A DNA stretch of 64,000 bases from Rhodoferax aquaticus (GCF_006974105.1 NZ_CP036282.1:4154001-4218000), one strand, 5' to 3'; shown: positions 54,043 through 62,356, counted from the first letter of the stretch. Numbers and translations: made by a program. The notes: a model not told the origin generated them from the sequence alone.

Positions 54043-55686
54043 TTATTCCTCTGTCGTTTGAGTCGGACCGGCATCGCACCGACTTTGGTGCTGGCGAGAA
54101 ACAGCTAACCTTGCGCAACGCAATCCGTATTGCCGAAGGTTTGGGCTGCAAGGCTTCTGAGTTGACGACTGCGGCAGGACTGTAGTTTCATAATCAAATT
54201 GGCCACTAGCCCTCGTACTACATGCGCTACCAGCTATATTTTTAGCAGCAGTCTCTTCTCTCAAAATCCCCGACACACCGCTAGTCTGCATCGCACTGGT
54301 ATTGCCCCAGCTTTGAATCACCGCGTCCAAGTCGGCCATCTGCTGGTTGCGCGTGGTGTCTTGCGCAAACTGGGTCAGCTTGGCTTGCAGTGCTGCGGCC
54401 TGTGAGTTGCCCAGGCTCAATGCCGGGCGCAGGTCGCGCACCAAACCGCTGCCTTGCATTTGGGGCAGGGCTTTGGCTGCGTCTGTGAGCGCGGGGTCAT
54501 CGGTGAACTGGCGGTAAAAGTTGTTGTTGGCCAGTAGCAAGCTGCCTGCAAGTTGGGCGGTGCCTGCGTTGCCATTGGTGCCGCTTGTGGTGGTGAAGCT
54601 GCCGGCAAAGGTTTGGGTGTTGTTTCCACCCAAGTCCACATTGCTGGCCGTGCCTGCCACGTTGATGCTGGCTACGCCCAAGTCTGCAAAGGTAAAGAGT
54701 TCGTTGGCTTGGCTGATGCCGTCTTGGTTGGCGTCTTTCCACAGTTTGACGCTGGCAAATGCGGCGTCATTCGCATCAAACTTGCCGTCGCCATTGCTGT
54801 CCAGGTCGGCCAAGGCTTCAAAGCCGTGGGCGGCGGTCTGGCCTGCTTTGGGGCCACGGGTGAGGATGGTGTTGTCGCCAAAGAGTTCGCGCCCGGAGTC
54901 GATTTTTCCATTGCCGTTGATGTCCCGCACCACAATGGCTTCGCCCGATGCGATCCAGCCGGTGGCGGTCTTGGTGCCGTCGCCGTCTTGGTCGAACAGG
55001 ATGGGGGCAGCAGGGTTGATGCCGCTGGTTTTGATGCCACCGCCGTCGAGGTCTAGGACCAAGGGGTCGCGGCGGGGGGCTACCCAGTTGAGGGCGGAGG
55101 TGACAAAGGTGTTGACGGTGGTGTCAACAGTGGTGTCAACTCCTGGCCACGGCATGCCGGTGAAGGGGTCGCCCATCGTCCAATCGCCTGGGGCTGGCAA
55201 GTCTGCTCCAGATCCCGGTGACCAGTGATCATTCCATCCTGACTGATTCGGAATGGGTAACCCCGCCCGCGCTAAAGCCTCATCTACAGTGGTATTTGAA
55301 TTCTGACTTGTTGGCCGGTAAGGCCATTTTTCCGACTGAATGTTGTCGATTGCATCAGTGATCTTTTTCCAATTGTCTGCAAGGTTCTGTCCCGTTTTAA
55401 TCGTCTCCCTCGGGTCATTCCCTTCATTGTCGTAATCAATCGTGCCGGGTGCGTACACTCCGTGTTCGGTAATTATGTCGCCAAAGGGCGAGCTACCACT
55501 CAAACTTCCAGGCCCTACCTGTGCATTCGTAAGGTTGCTAAAAGGATTTCCAACCGGATTCTCGCTTGGGCCTCCACGGGCGTAATATTGGTTTCCGTTG
55601 GAATCGGTGTACACAACGTACTTGTGATACCAAGTTTGTCCGTTAACTTGCCCGATTGCTTTGTACCCGACGGTAATTGACTCCAT
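54043..55686 (-). CDS. Orphan FrpC-type head cassette 2 (variable head plus self-processing module)
   Basis: A 547-residue frame. Residues 1-197 are a head unrelated to those of the other two copies, with TWYHKYVVYTDSNGNQYYAR and a GGPS segment; I cannot name its family. Residues 198-469 are the shared module with the Asp-Pro bond at 207-208. About 40 further residues (SGVSGILREETAAKNIAGS) resemble the tail of cassette 3. After that the frame reads through an antisense XRE-regulator remnant, so the last ~45 residues are probably not native. No RTX repeats or secretion signal are present, so it cannot be exported by the type I route as it stands. AGGAGG precedes the ATG. Confidence 0.75.
   Translation of the reverse strand: MESITVGYKAIGQVNGQTWYHKYVVYTDSNGNQYYARGGPSENPVGNPFSNLTNAQVGPGSLSGSSPFGDIITEHGVYAPGTIDYDNEGNDPRETIKTGQNLADNWKKITDAIDNIQSEKWPYRPTSQNSNTTVDEALARAGLPIPNQSGWNDHWSPGSGADLPAPGDWTMGDPFTGMPWPGVDTTVDTTVNTFVTSALNWVAPRRDPLVLDLDGGGIKTSGINPAAPILFDQDGDGTKTATGWIASGEAIVVRDINGNGKIDSGRELFGDNTILTRGPKAGQTAAHGFEALADLDSNGDGKFDANDAAFASVKLWKDANQDGISQANELFTFADLGVASINVAGTASNVDLGGNNTQTFAGSFTTTSGTNGNAGTAQLAGSLLLANNNFYRQFTDDPALTDAAKALPQMQGSGLVRDLRPALSLGNSQAAALQAKLTQFAQDTTRNQQMADLDAVIQSWGNTSAMQTSGVSGILREETAAKNIAGSACSTRASGQFDYETTVLPQSSTQKPCSPNLRQYGLRCARLAVSRQHQSRCDAGPTQTTEE
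54066..54185 (+). pseudogene. XRE-type HTH regulator, 3' remnant 2
   Basis: On the plus strand this encodes DRHRTDFGAGEKQLTLRNAI then RIAEGLGCKASELTTAAGL and a stop. HRTYIG-x-ERGEKNLTLRNAIRIAEALGVKASEL is the typical second half of an XRE/Cro helix-turn-helix protein. The first half is missing, and the stretch lies antisense to the 3' end of cassette 2. The same thing occurs at the end of cassette 3. Confidence 0.65.
54280..55095 (-). repeat. 816-bp self-processing-module block, copy 2
   Basis: Second copy of the block described at 51821-52636, closer in sequence to copy 3 than to copy 1. Homology ends abruptly at the head side (GAGGGC, 55090-55095). On the tail side it continues into a short segment shared only with copy 3. 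Confidence 0.95.
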
Positions 55687-55709
55687 ATTTCCTCCTGATG
55701 AATTTTTTA

Positions 55710-56096
55710 CTAAAGTGCGTGGCGAAAGATAGACCCTGTGCTGGTCATAACTATTTCGTTTGCGACCTTCAATGTGATACGAGCCTCTTCATATCCTAAT
55801 ATTGAACGGTGGAGTTCTTTGCTGCCACTTATATAAGTGTCACCGTGAGCTACATTAGTTGTTACCGCAAACCCACTTGCCATAAGCACTTCTCTGGCTG
55901 CTTGGACAGAGCATCCTGGCGGAATGTATTTTTGCAACTCTTGTGTCAGATCAACTTTGGAACTGCGATCGGTTGTACTTTTCTGCTTTGAGGTTATTGC
56001 CTCAAGTAGAGTCGATTGAGCTTGTGTCATGGTTGTTAATGCGATAAGTGAAAAAAATAGTGTGATGCCGGTAACGAGTTTTAGAAGCTTCATCAT
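55710..56096 (-). CDS. Small exported protein paired with cassette 2 (putative immunity)
   Basis: A 128-residue protein with a Sec signal peptide (LVTGITLFFSLIALTTMTQA) and a mature part with one Cys (YIPPGCSVQAAREVLMASGF) and LKVANEIVMTSTGSIF near the end. It is not similar to the partners of the other cassettes and I do not recognise its family. It ends 23 bp before cassette 2, and AAGGGGA precedes the ATG. A periplasmic immunity or binding partner is inferred from position. The gene is AT-rich compared with the flanking module blocks. Confidence 0.6.
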   Translation of the reverse strand: MMKLLKLVTGITLFFSLIALTTMTQAQSTLLEAITSKQKSTTDRSSKVDLTQELQKYIPPGCSVQAAREVLMASGFAVTTNVAHGDTYISGSKELHRSILGYEEARITLKVANEIVMTSTGSIFRHAL

Positions 56097-56166
56097 TTTC
56101 CCCTTGGTACTAATTTCTATTAATAGAGTGTTGATTTTTAAAATGTAAACCGGTGAAATCAGAGCC

Positions 56167-56370
56167 GTGGATAAACGCACTGCTCCAGAACTGCGCCTCG
56201 GTCTGGTCATTCGCAAAAAGCGTGAATACTTTGACTTGTTGCAAGATAGCTTGTCTTCTGGAACCAGCTTGCACCGCACGTATATTGGTGCCGGAGAATG
56301 CGGCGAAAAAAACCTGACTTTGCGCAATGCAATTTGCTTTGCAGGAGGCTTTGCCGACGAAGCGTCCTAG
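56167..56370 (+). pseudogene. XRE-type HTH regulator remnant 1
   Basis: A 67-codon plus-strand frame from GTG 56167 reads RLGLVIRKKREYFDLLQDSL, SLHRTYIGAGECGEKNLTLR and NAICFAGGF. It covers almost a whole XRE helix-turn-helix domain, but conserved positions are spoiled (LSQE is LLQD, ERGEK is ECGEK, RIAEAL is CFAGGF). It lies antisense to the 3' end of cassette 3. I read it as a decaying regulator gene whose 3' half recurs at cassette 2. Confidence 0.65.
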
Positions 56371-57691
56371 TTGATGAACTCAGCATGGCCTTCGCTTCAT
56401 AGCCAAATCGGCCGCTACCAGCCGTGGTACTTAAGAAACCAGCTACATATTTAGTAGCGCCATCTTCTCTCAAACCTCCCATCACCCCGCTAGTCTGCAT
56501 CGCACTGGTATTGCCCCAGCTTTGAATCACCGCGTCCAAGTTGGCCATCTGCTGGTCGCGCGTGGTGTCTTGCGCAAACTGGGTCAGCTTGGCTTGCAGT
56601 GCTGCGGCCTGTGAGTTGCCCAGGCTCAATGCCGGGCGCAGGTCGCGCACCAAACCGCTGCCTTGCATTTGGGGCAGGGCTTTGGCTGCGTCTGTGAGCG
56701 CGGGGTCATCGGTGAACTGGCGGTAAAAGTTGTTGTTGGCCAGTAGCAAGCTGCCTGCAAGTTGGGCGGTGCCTGCGTTGCCATTGGTGCCGCTTGTGGT
56801 GGTGAAGCTGCCGGCAAAGGTTTGGGTGTTGTTTCCACCCAAGTCCACATTGCTGGCCGTGCCTGCCACGTTGATGCTGGCTACGCCCAAGTCTGCAAAG
56901 GTAAAGAGTTCGTTGGCTTGGCTGATGCCGTCTTGGTTGGCGTCTTTCCACAGTTTGACGCTGGCAAATGCGGCGTCATTCGCATCAAACTTGCCGTCGC
57001 CATTGCTGTCCAGGTCGGCCAAGGCTTCAAAGCCGTGGGCGGCGGTCTGGCCTGCTTTGGGGCCACGGGTGAGGATGGTGTTGTCGCCAAAGAGTTCGCG
57101 CCCGGAGTCGATTTTTCCATTGCCGTTGATGTCTCGCACCACAATGGCTTCGCCCGATGCGATCCAGCCGGTGGCGGTTTGGATGCCGTCGCCGTCTTGG
57201 TCGAAGAGGATGGGGGCAGCAGGGTTGATGCCGCTGGTTTTGATGCCACCGCCGTCGAGGTCTAGGACCAAGGGGTCGCGGCGGGGGGCTACCCAGTTGA
57301 GGGCACTGGTTGTATAACCGTTGACATCGCCCATGATGTTGTAGTCGATGTCGTTGATACCATTTTGTTCTTTTATAAAGGTTTTAATAGCGTCAATATC
57401 TTCATCACTAATGTGATCGTCAATAGTTTTTACCGCCGCAACACCAATACTGCCAATCATTGCTCCTAGATAAAATGAAGCGGATAACGCTCCAACAATT
57501 GCGAGTTTTTCAGTCAACAACCCAGCCCCGATCAATTCGCCAACAGTTACCTGAGCCCCATATTTCTCAACGAGACCAGCAAGAGTAGATGCAATCCCCG
57601 TAATTGAAATTGCATTTCCATAAATACTTTCTGGTGCTGGAAGTCCCAACGCTTGCATGTTTTCTGTAAAGTGGCTCCCGAAATTAGACAT
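56207..57691 (-). CDS. Orphan FrpC-type head cassette 3 (hydrophobic head plus self-processing module)
   Basis: A 494-residue frame. Residues 1-129 are a distinct head with a hydrophobic, Gly/Ala-rich stretch at about 60-88 (ALSASFYLGAMIGSIGVAAV), which could be membrane-active. Residues 130-401 are the shared module with the Asp-Pro bond at 139-140. A short tail resembles cassette 2 (SGVMGGLREDGATKYVAG); the last ~55 residues read antisense through the XRE remnant. No RTX repeats or secretion signal follow. The linker before the module (GINDIDYNIMGDVNGYTTSA) resembles that of the full RTX gene. It starts 4 bp after its small membrane-protein partner. Confidence 0.75.
   Translation of the reverse strand: MSNFGSHFTENMQALGLPAPESIYGNAISITGIASTLAGLVEKYGAQVTVGELIGAGLLTEKLAIVGALSASFYLGAMIGSIGVAAVKTIDDHISDEDIDAIKTFIKEQNGINDIDYNIMGDVNGYTTSALNWVAPRRDPLVLDLDGGGIKTSGINPAAPILFDQDGDGIQTATGWIASGEAIVVRDINGNGKIDSGRELFGDNTILTRGPKAGQTAAHGFEALADLDSNGDGKFDANDAAFASVKLWKDANQDGISQANELFTFADLGVASINVAGTASNVDLGGNNTQTFAGSFTTTSGTNGNAGTAQLAGSLLLANNNFYRQFTDDPALTDAAKALPQMQGSGLVRDLRPALSLGNSQAAALQAKLTQFAQDTTRDQQMANLDAVIQSWGNTSAMQTSGVMGGLREDGATKYVAGFLSTTAGSGRFGYEAKAMLSSSTRTLRRQSLLQSKLHCAKSGFFRRILRHQYTCGASWFQKTSYLATSQSIHAFCE
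56489..57304 (-). repeat. 816-bp self-processing-module block, copy 3
   Basis: Third copy of the block. Weaker similarity to copy 1 continues about 50 bp further on the head side, in the GINDI linker, while copy 2 differs there. Confidence 0.95.
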
Positions 57692-57695
57692 AATT

Positions 57696-57938
57696 TCACC
57701 TTTGCTTTTTAATAAAGTTTACTGCTTCTTTAAGGCTTGATTTTTCAGCTGATCTATAGCAAATTAATGCTAAATAGTAGTTGCCAGATGTCGCAAGTTT
57801 TATTGCCCAATCTTTGCTCTCCATCCCTTTTTGCGGATACTCTCCCCTGTTTGTTTTTAATTTAATTAATATTATTTTTGCAATCGTTGATATTGCGATG
57901 AAGATTATTAAAAATAGAACTACGTATGCGTATATCAT
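57696..57938 (-). CDS. Small single-span membrane protein paired with cassette 3 (putative immunity)
   Basis: An 80-residue protein with one N-terminal transmembrane helix (YVVLFLIIFIAISTIAKIIL) and a basic cytoplasmic or periplasmic tail (NYYLALICYRSAEKSSLKEA). It ends 4 bp before the cassette 3 start, so they are translationally coupled. A membrane-embedded partner fits the hydrophobic head of cassette 3, as colicin-type immunity proteins do, but that is inference. It is markedly AT-rich. Confidence 0.55.
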   Translation of the reverse strand: MIYAYVVLFLIIFIAISTIAKIILIKLKTNRGEYPQKGMESKDWAIKLATSGNYYLALICYRSAEKSSLKEAVNFIKKQR

Positions 57939-58038
57939 TTTTTGAAAGTTAAGTTAATCATTGAAATAAGTAGAGCCCAGTTCGCAATAGATTATTTATT
58001 GGCTGTAGTTTGCATATTGCCAATAAATATGTTATTTA

Positions 58039-59544
58039 CTACCTCTCCCTCAAACTCTCCCGCCCAGCCCGTTCAATCGGACTAGCCAGAAACTCAATAA
58101 TCCGCCGCCTACCCGTCTTGATCTCCGCCGTCACATTCATGCCGGGGCTTAAGGGAACGCGCTTGCCATCAATCAGCATGCTGCCCTTGGCCAGCGTCAG
58201 GGTTGCGGGGTAGTAGCTGCCTTTTTTCTCATCGGTAACGGCATCTGCTGTGACAGTCTGAACGGTGGCTTGGACCGTGCCGTACTTGGTATAGCTAAAG
58301 GTCTCCAGCTTGACCTCTGCCGCTTGGCCTTGGTTCACAAAGCCAATGTCTTGGTTGGCAATAGACACTTCCGCTGTGACCTCGGTGCTATCGGGCACGA
58401 TGACCATCAGGGCTTGGGCGCTGGTAACAACACCACCCACGGAGTGAATCGCCAGTTGTTGCACCACACCGTCTACCGGGGCTGTAAGTTGGGTTTGCTT
58501 TTGTCGCTGGGCGGCTTTGCGTTGGTCAGCGCCCAACTGGCCTAGTTTTGTGCTGGCTTGGGCGTTGCGGTCACTCAAGGTGCGTTGGGTTTCGGCTTGG
58601 TAGGCGGCTTTGGCTTGGCGGGATTCATTGAAGCCCGCTTGGGCTTCAATGAGTTTGGCGCGTTGGGTGGCCAAGTCACGTTCTTGCTCAATGCGGTCTT
58701 TGGTTTTGTCTTGGGTGGCGTGGCCACTGATAAAACCTTGGTCTACCAGTTTGGTGTAGTCCGCCTCACGGCTTTGAGCTAAAGGCAGAGTAGCTTCCAG
58801 TTTCGCAATTGCCGCTTTGACCGTCGCTATCTCGGCTGTCTTGCGCTTGGCTTCTGCATCCAGCTTGCCCAGCTTGGCACTGATGTCTTGCCATTCGGCA
58901 ATCAGTTGGTTCTTGGTTGGTACATCAGTCCCCAACGCAGTGGTGACTTGCGCAAGCTGCTTGGTGTTTTGTAAAAGAGCCAAGAGAGCTTGCGTGCGTG
59001 TGGCTTCGCTTTGGGCTGCGTGCAATTGTTCTTGCACGCTGGCTTGATCTGCATTGGCCATAGCCGCATCTAGCTCGACCAAGACTTGTCCCGCTTTCAC
59101 ATGGTCTCCATCTTTGACCCGCACGGCTTTGACCACGCTGGCTTCTAGCGGTTGGATGACCTTGGTGCGGTCTGAGACGATGATGCGCCCAGGTGCCACC
59201 GCCACGATGTCCACCTCACCCACGATAGCCCACACCAGTGCAATAACAAACAGGACCATCATGGTCCAAGCAATGCGCCTAGGTGCTGGATGCACCAGGG
59301 TTTCTTGCAAACTCAGGGCTGCGGGTAAGAAGGCTGCTTCATCTGCCAAACGGGCGGGGCCAGCCAGTTCAGTGCGATGTGCCCAAGCCAGTTGAAACAC
59401 CGCTTTGTAGCGATTGATGAGTTCAAGCGTTGGGTGGATTTGTGGGCTTGGGGGCGCTGGCGTACTGGATGGAGTTTGTGGCGCAGTTGTTGTGCCTTGA
59501 CCTTCCGCCTCAGTTGCTTGGCCTGCGGTGCTGACTTGGCTCAT
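58039..59544 (-). CDS. hlyD: HlyD-type membrane fusion protein of a type I secretion system
   Basis: A 501-residue adaptor. A Pro/Thr-rich cytoplasmic N-terminus is followed by one transmembrane helix at about 95-112 (WTMMVLFVIALVWAIVGEVD). The lipoyl half-motif follows (VKAVRVKDGDHVKAGQVLVE), then a long periplasmic coiled coil (about 145-335) and the C-terminal beta domain with TAPVDGVVQQLAIHSVGGVV. The family ending PGMNVTAEIKTGRRRIIEFL is complete. Its ATG overlaps the ABC gene stop (ATGA). A TolC-type outer-membrane channel is not in the window. Confidence 0.93.
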   Translation of the reverse strand: MSQVSTAGQATEAEGQGTTTAPQTPSSTPAPPSPQIHPTLELINRYKAVFQLAWAHRTELAGPARLADEAAFLPAALSLQETLVHPAPRRIAWTMMVLFVIALVWAIVGEVDIVAVAPGRIIVSDRTKVIQPLEASVVKAVRVKDGDHVKAGQVLVELDAAMANADQASVQEQLHAAQSEATRTQALLALLQNTKQLAQVTTALGTDVPTKNQLIAEWQDISAKLGKLDAEAKRKTAEIATVKAAIAKLEATLPLAQSREADYTKLVDQGFISGHATQDKTKDRIEQERDLATQRAKLIEAQAGFNESRQAKAAYQAETQRTLSDRNAQASTKLGQLGADQRKAAQRQKQTQLTAPVDGVVQQLAIHSVGGVVTSAQALMVIVPDSTEVTAEVSIANQDIGFVNQGQAAEVKLETFSYTKYGTVQATVQTVTADAVTDEKKGSYYPATLTLAKGSMLIDGKRVPLSPGMNVTAEIKTGRRRIIEFLASPIERAGRESLRER

Positions 59545-61763
59545 GCCTTGGCTCCATGTGCCGCTAGTGCGCCTTGGGCACCTTGCGGACCATCTGTCTC
59601 CAGCTGTCCACCGTCTTGCATGTTCCACAGGTAGGCATACATGCCTTGGGGCTTTTTGAGCAAGGTGTCGTGGTTGCCACTCTCCAAGATCTTGCCTTTT
59701 TCCATCACGATGATGGTGTTGGCTTGGCGCACGGCACTGAGGCGGTGGGCAATGATCAGTACGGTGCGGCCTTGGCATATGTGGGCCATGTTCTTTTGGA
59801 TGATGGCCTCGGACTCATAGTCCAATGCACTGGTGGCTTCATCCAAGATCAGAATGCGCGGGTTGGTAAACAAAGCCCTGGCAATGGCGATGCGCTGGCG
59901 TTGGCCACCACTTAAAGCCCCACCTTGTTCACCGACCAAGGTGTCATAGCCTTCGGGCAGCTCGCTAATGAAAGCATGGGCACCGGCCATCTCAGCTACC
60001 CGCATGACAGCCTCAATGGGGGCTGCAGGGTCTGCAATGGCGATGTTCTCGCGCACAGAGCGGTTAAAGAGCAGGTTTTCTTGCAAGACCACACCGACTT
60101 GGCGGCGCAACTGAGCCGCATCGATCAAGCTGATGTCGATACCGTCGACCAACAAGCGCCCAGCCTCTGGGCTGTACAGGCGCTGCACCAGCTTGGTGAG
60201 TGTGCTTTTACCGGAGCCAGAACGACCTACGATGCCTATGACTTGGCCCGGCTGGATGTCTAGGCTCACTCCATTGAGTACGGGAGCGGCTTCTGGGCGG
60301 TAGCGGAAGGTGACCGCGTCTAAGGTGATGCGGCCTTTGATGGGGGGAAGTTGCGCGGCACTGGTGGGTGGTACTTCGGTGCGGGTGTTCAGGATGTCGC
60401 CCAAGCGCGCAACAGAAATACCCGTTTGCTGAAAGTCCGTCCATAACTGCGCCATGCGCATGATGGGTTGAGATACACGGCCAGCAAACATATTGAAGGC
60501 TACGAACTGACCTACGGTGAGTTCGTTGTCCATCACCAAGTGAGCCCCGTACCAGAGTGTGGCTGCGTTGACGAGTTTGCCTATGAGGTTGATACCTTCA
60601 TTGGCTACGCTGGCAAGGTTCTGTGTACGAAAGCTGGCAGAGACGTAGGCAGCGAGTTGGTTGTCCCAGCGCTTGGCAAAGGATGGCTCTAAGGCACTGG
60701 CTTTGACGGTTTGGATACCGGTAACGGTTTCCACCAGCATGGCTTGGTTTTCTGCACTGCGGGCGAACTTGACGTCTAAGCGGGCACGCAGAATAGGAAT
60801 GACGCTCAAGCTCAAGCCAAAGTACAGGGGTAGGCTCACCAGCACGATGAGGGTCAGAGGCACGCTGTAAAACAGCATGACCGCAATGAACACCAGACTG
60901 AAGAAAACATCTAACACCACGGTGATGGCGTTACCTGTGAGAAAGCTCCGGATGTTTTCTAACTCACGTACACGGGCGATGGAGTCCCCAACCCGGCGGG
61001 CTTGGAAGTAGGCCAAAGGCAGTTGCACTAAGTGGCGAAACAACCGGGCTCCTAGCTCCACATCAATGCGGCTGGTGGTGTGGCTAAACACATAGGAGCG
61101 CAAGGCGTTGAGCACACTCTCAAACACCACAACGACCACCAAGCCGATCACCAGCACGTCCAAGGTGGTCATGCCTTTGTGCACCAAGACTTTGTCCATC
61201 ACCACCTGAAAGAACAAGGGTGACACCAAGCCAAAGAGCTGCAGCATGAAGCTAATCAGCAGCACCTCGCCCAAGAGCTTGCGGTACTTGATGAGACTGG
61301 GGATAAACCAAGTGAAGTCAAACTTGGCCAAGGTGCCTGCCAAGGCTGCACGGCTGGTGATGAGGATCAGCTCACCCGTCCAGTGTTGGGCAAAGACTTC
61401 TACGGGTTCGATCGTGGGGCGGCTTGCGGCCCCTGCTGGTGCTGTAGAACCAGCACCAGTGTCTTGGAACAGAACTCGCTTGCCGTCACTCTGGGCCAAG
61501 ATGACCACGCGCAAGCTGCCGTCTTCAGTGCGCATGAGTGCCAGCGCGGGCAAGGGAGTGAGGGAGAGTCGCTCGACAGTAGTAACAGTGCGCTTGGCTT
61601 TAAGGCCCAAAGACTGTGCTGCACGCAACAGGTCTTCCACCGTGGGGGCATCGCTTTCTGACAAGCCCAACTGGTGGGCCAGTGTGGCGGGGTCAGCGGC
61701 AACCTGATGGAAACGCGCGATGGCGCACAGGGCACTTAAGGGTGCTTGGGCTTTTTCTGTCAC
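59541..61763 (-). CDS. hlyB: HlyB-type ABC exporter with C39-like domain (type I secretion)
   Basis: A 740-residue exporter. Residues about 1-130 are a C39-like domain without the peptidase Cys motif, as in HlyB, where it docks unfolded RTX substrate. Residues about 150-430 are the transmembrane domain. The ATPase domain has Walker A GRSGSGKSTL, signature LSGGQRQRIAIARAL and Walker B ILILDEATSALD. The start is GTG 61763 with no strong Shine-Dalgarno. It heads the minus-strand set down to the RTX gene, the obvious substrate. Confidence 0.93.
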   Translation of the reverse strand: MTEKAQAPLSALCAIARFHQVAADPATLAHQLGLSESDAPTVEDLLRAAQSLGLKAKRTVTTVERLSLTPLPALALMRTEDGSLRVVILAQSDGKRVLFQDTGAGSTAPAGAASRPTIEPVEVFAQHWTGELILITSRAALAGTLAKFDFTWFIPSLIKYRKLLGEVLLISFMLQLFGLVSPLFFQVVMDKVLVHKGMTTLDVLVIGLVVVVVFESVLNALRSYVFSHTTSRIDVELGARLFRHLVQLPLAYFQARRVGDSIARVRELENIRSFLTGNAITVVLDVFFSLVFIAVMLFYSVPLTLIVLVSLPLYFGLSLSVIPILRARLDVKFARSAENQAMLVETVTGIQTVKASALEPSFAKRWDNQLAAYVSASFRTQNLASVANEGINLIGKLVNAATLWYGAHLVMDNELTVGQFVAFNMFAGRVSQPIMRMAQLWTDFQQTGISVARLGDILNTRTEVPPTSAAQLPPIKGRITLDAVTFRYRPEAAPVLNGVSLDIQPGQVIGIVGRSGSGKSTLTKLVQRLYSPEAGRLLVDGIDISLIDAAQLRRQVGVVLQENLLFNRSVRENIAIADPAAPIEAVMRVAEMAGAHAFISELPEGYDTLVGEQGGALSGGQRQRIAIARALFTNPRILILDEATSALDYESEAIIQKNMAHICQGRTVLIIAHRLSAVRQANTIIVMEKGKILESGNHDTLLKKPQGMYAYLWNMQDGGQLETDGPQGAQGALAAHGAKA

Positions 61764-61943
61764 TGTCTGAGATTGCTCTGTTTATGCTGCATACCAACGA
61801 ATTGCAGGTATTCCAATTTGACTATTGGTCTACAGCATATAGCGAAAAACTATGGGACCCGCAGCCACACTCATCCACACAATGGAATTTCAGAACGTTT
61901 CAGGAATTTGTATCGGTGGAGCCGGAAAGCTGCATCGCTTATG

Positions 61944-62356
61944 ACCCACAAGCCGCAGCCAACTTAGCGAAAACACCTAGCTGCAAATTACTTGACATCT
62001 AAAGGTTTAGGTCTAAACTAATTGCAAGATCCCACCCACAGCTGGAGTTGCAATGAATATCGTCTGCATTGGCGGAGGCCCTTCTGGCCTGTACTTCGCG
62101 CTTTTGATGAAGCGCCACAACCCCTCCCACGACATCACGGTGGTGGAGCGCAACAAACCGTATGACACCTTTGGCTGGGGCGTTGTGTTCTCCGATGCCA
62201 CGATGGACAACATGCGCCAGTGGGACCCCGAGACTGCGGCTGAGATTCAGCAAGCGTTTAACCACTGGGACGATATTGAGCTGGGCTTTAAGGGCGAGAC
62301 CATTCGCTCTGGCGGCCACGGTTTTGTGGGCATTGGCCGCAAAAAGCTGCTCAACA
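61944..62356 (+). repeat. Right direct repeat of the RTX island
   Basis: The 413-bp counterpart of 47309-47717, here continuing into the intact monooxygenase gene. The left side of the homology starts at ACCCACAAGCCGCAGCCA (61944) and at 47309 in the other copy. The 180 bp between the hlyB start and this repeat hold the exporter promoter region and no recognisable gene. Confidence 0.85.
61992..62019 (+). promoter_or_regulatory. Promoter and operator of the salicylyl-CoA hydroxylase-like gene
   Basis: TTGACA (61992-61997) and TAAACT (62014-62019) form a sigma-70 promoter with a 16-bp spacer. A 6-bp inverted repeat, GTTTAG at 62005-62010 and CTAAAC at 62013-62018, overlaps the -10 box and may bind a regulator. 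In the left copy of the island repeat the -35 is kept but the -10 reads TGAGCT and the right arm of the dyad is lost. Confidence 0.7.

Noticed and set aside
54521..55228. Long plus-strand frames opposite the module blocks (also at 52062-52730 and 56730-57317)
   Set aside because: All are antisense to the conserved module block and recur only because the block does.
54043..55686. Calling the two orphan cassettes complete secreted toxins
   Set aside because: They lack RTX repeats and a C-terminal secretion signal, and their ends run through antisense regulator remnants.
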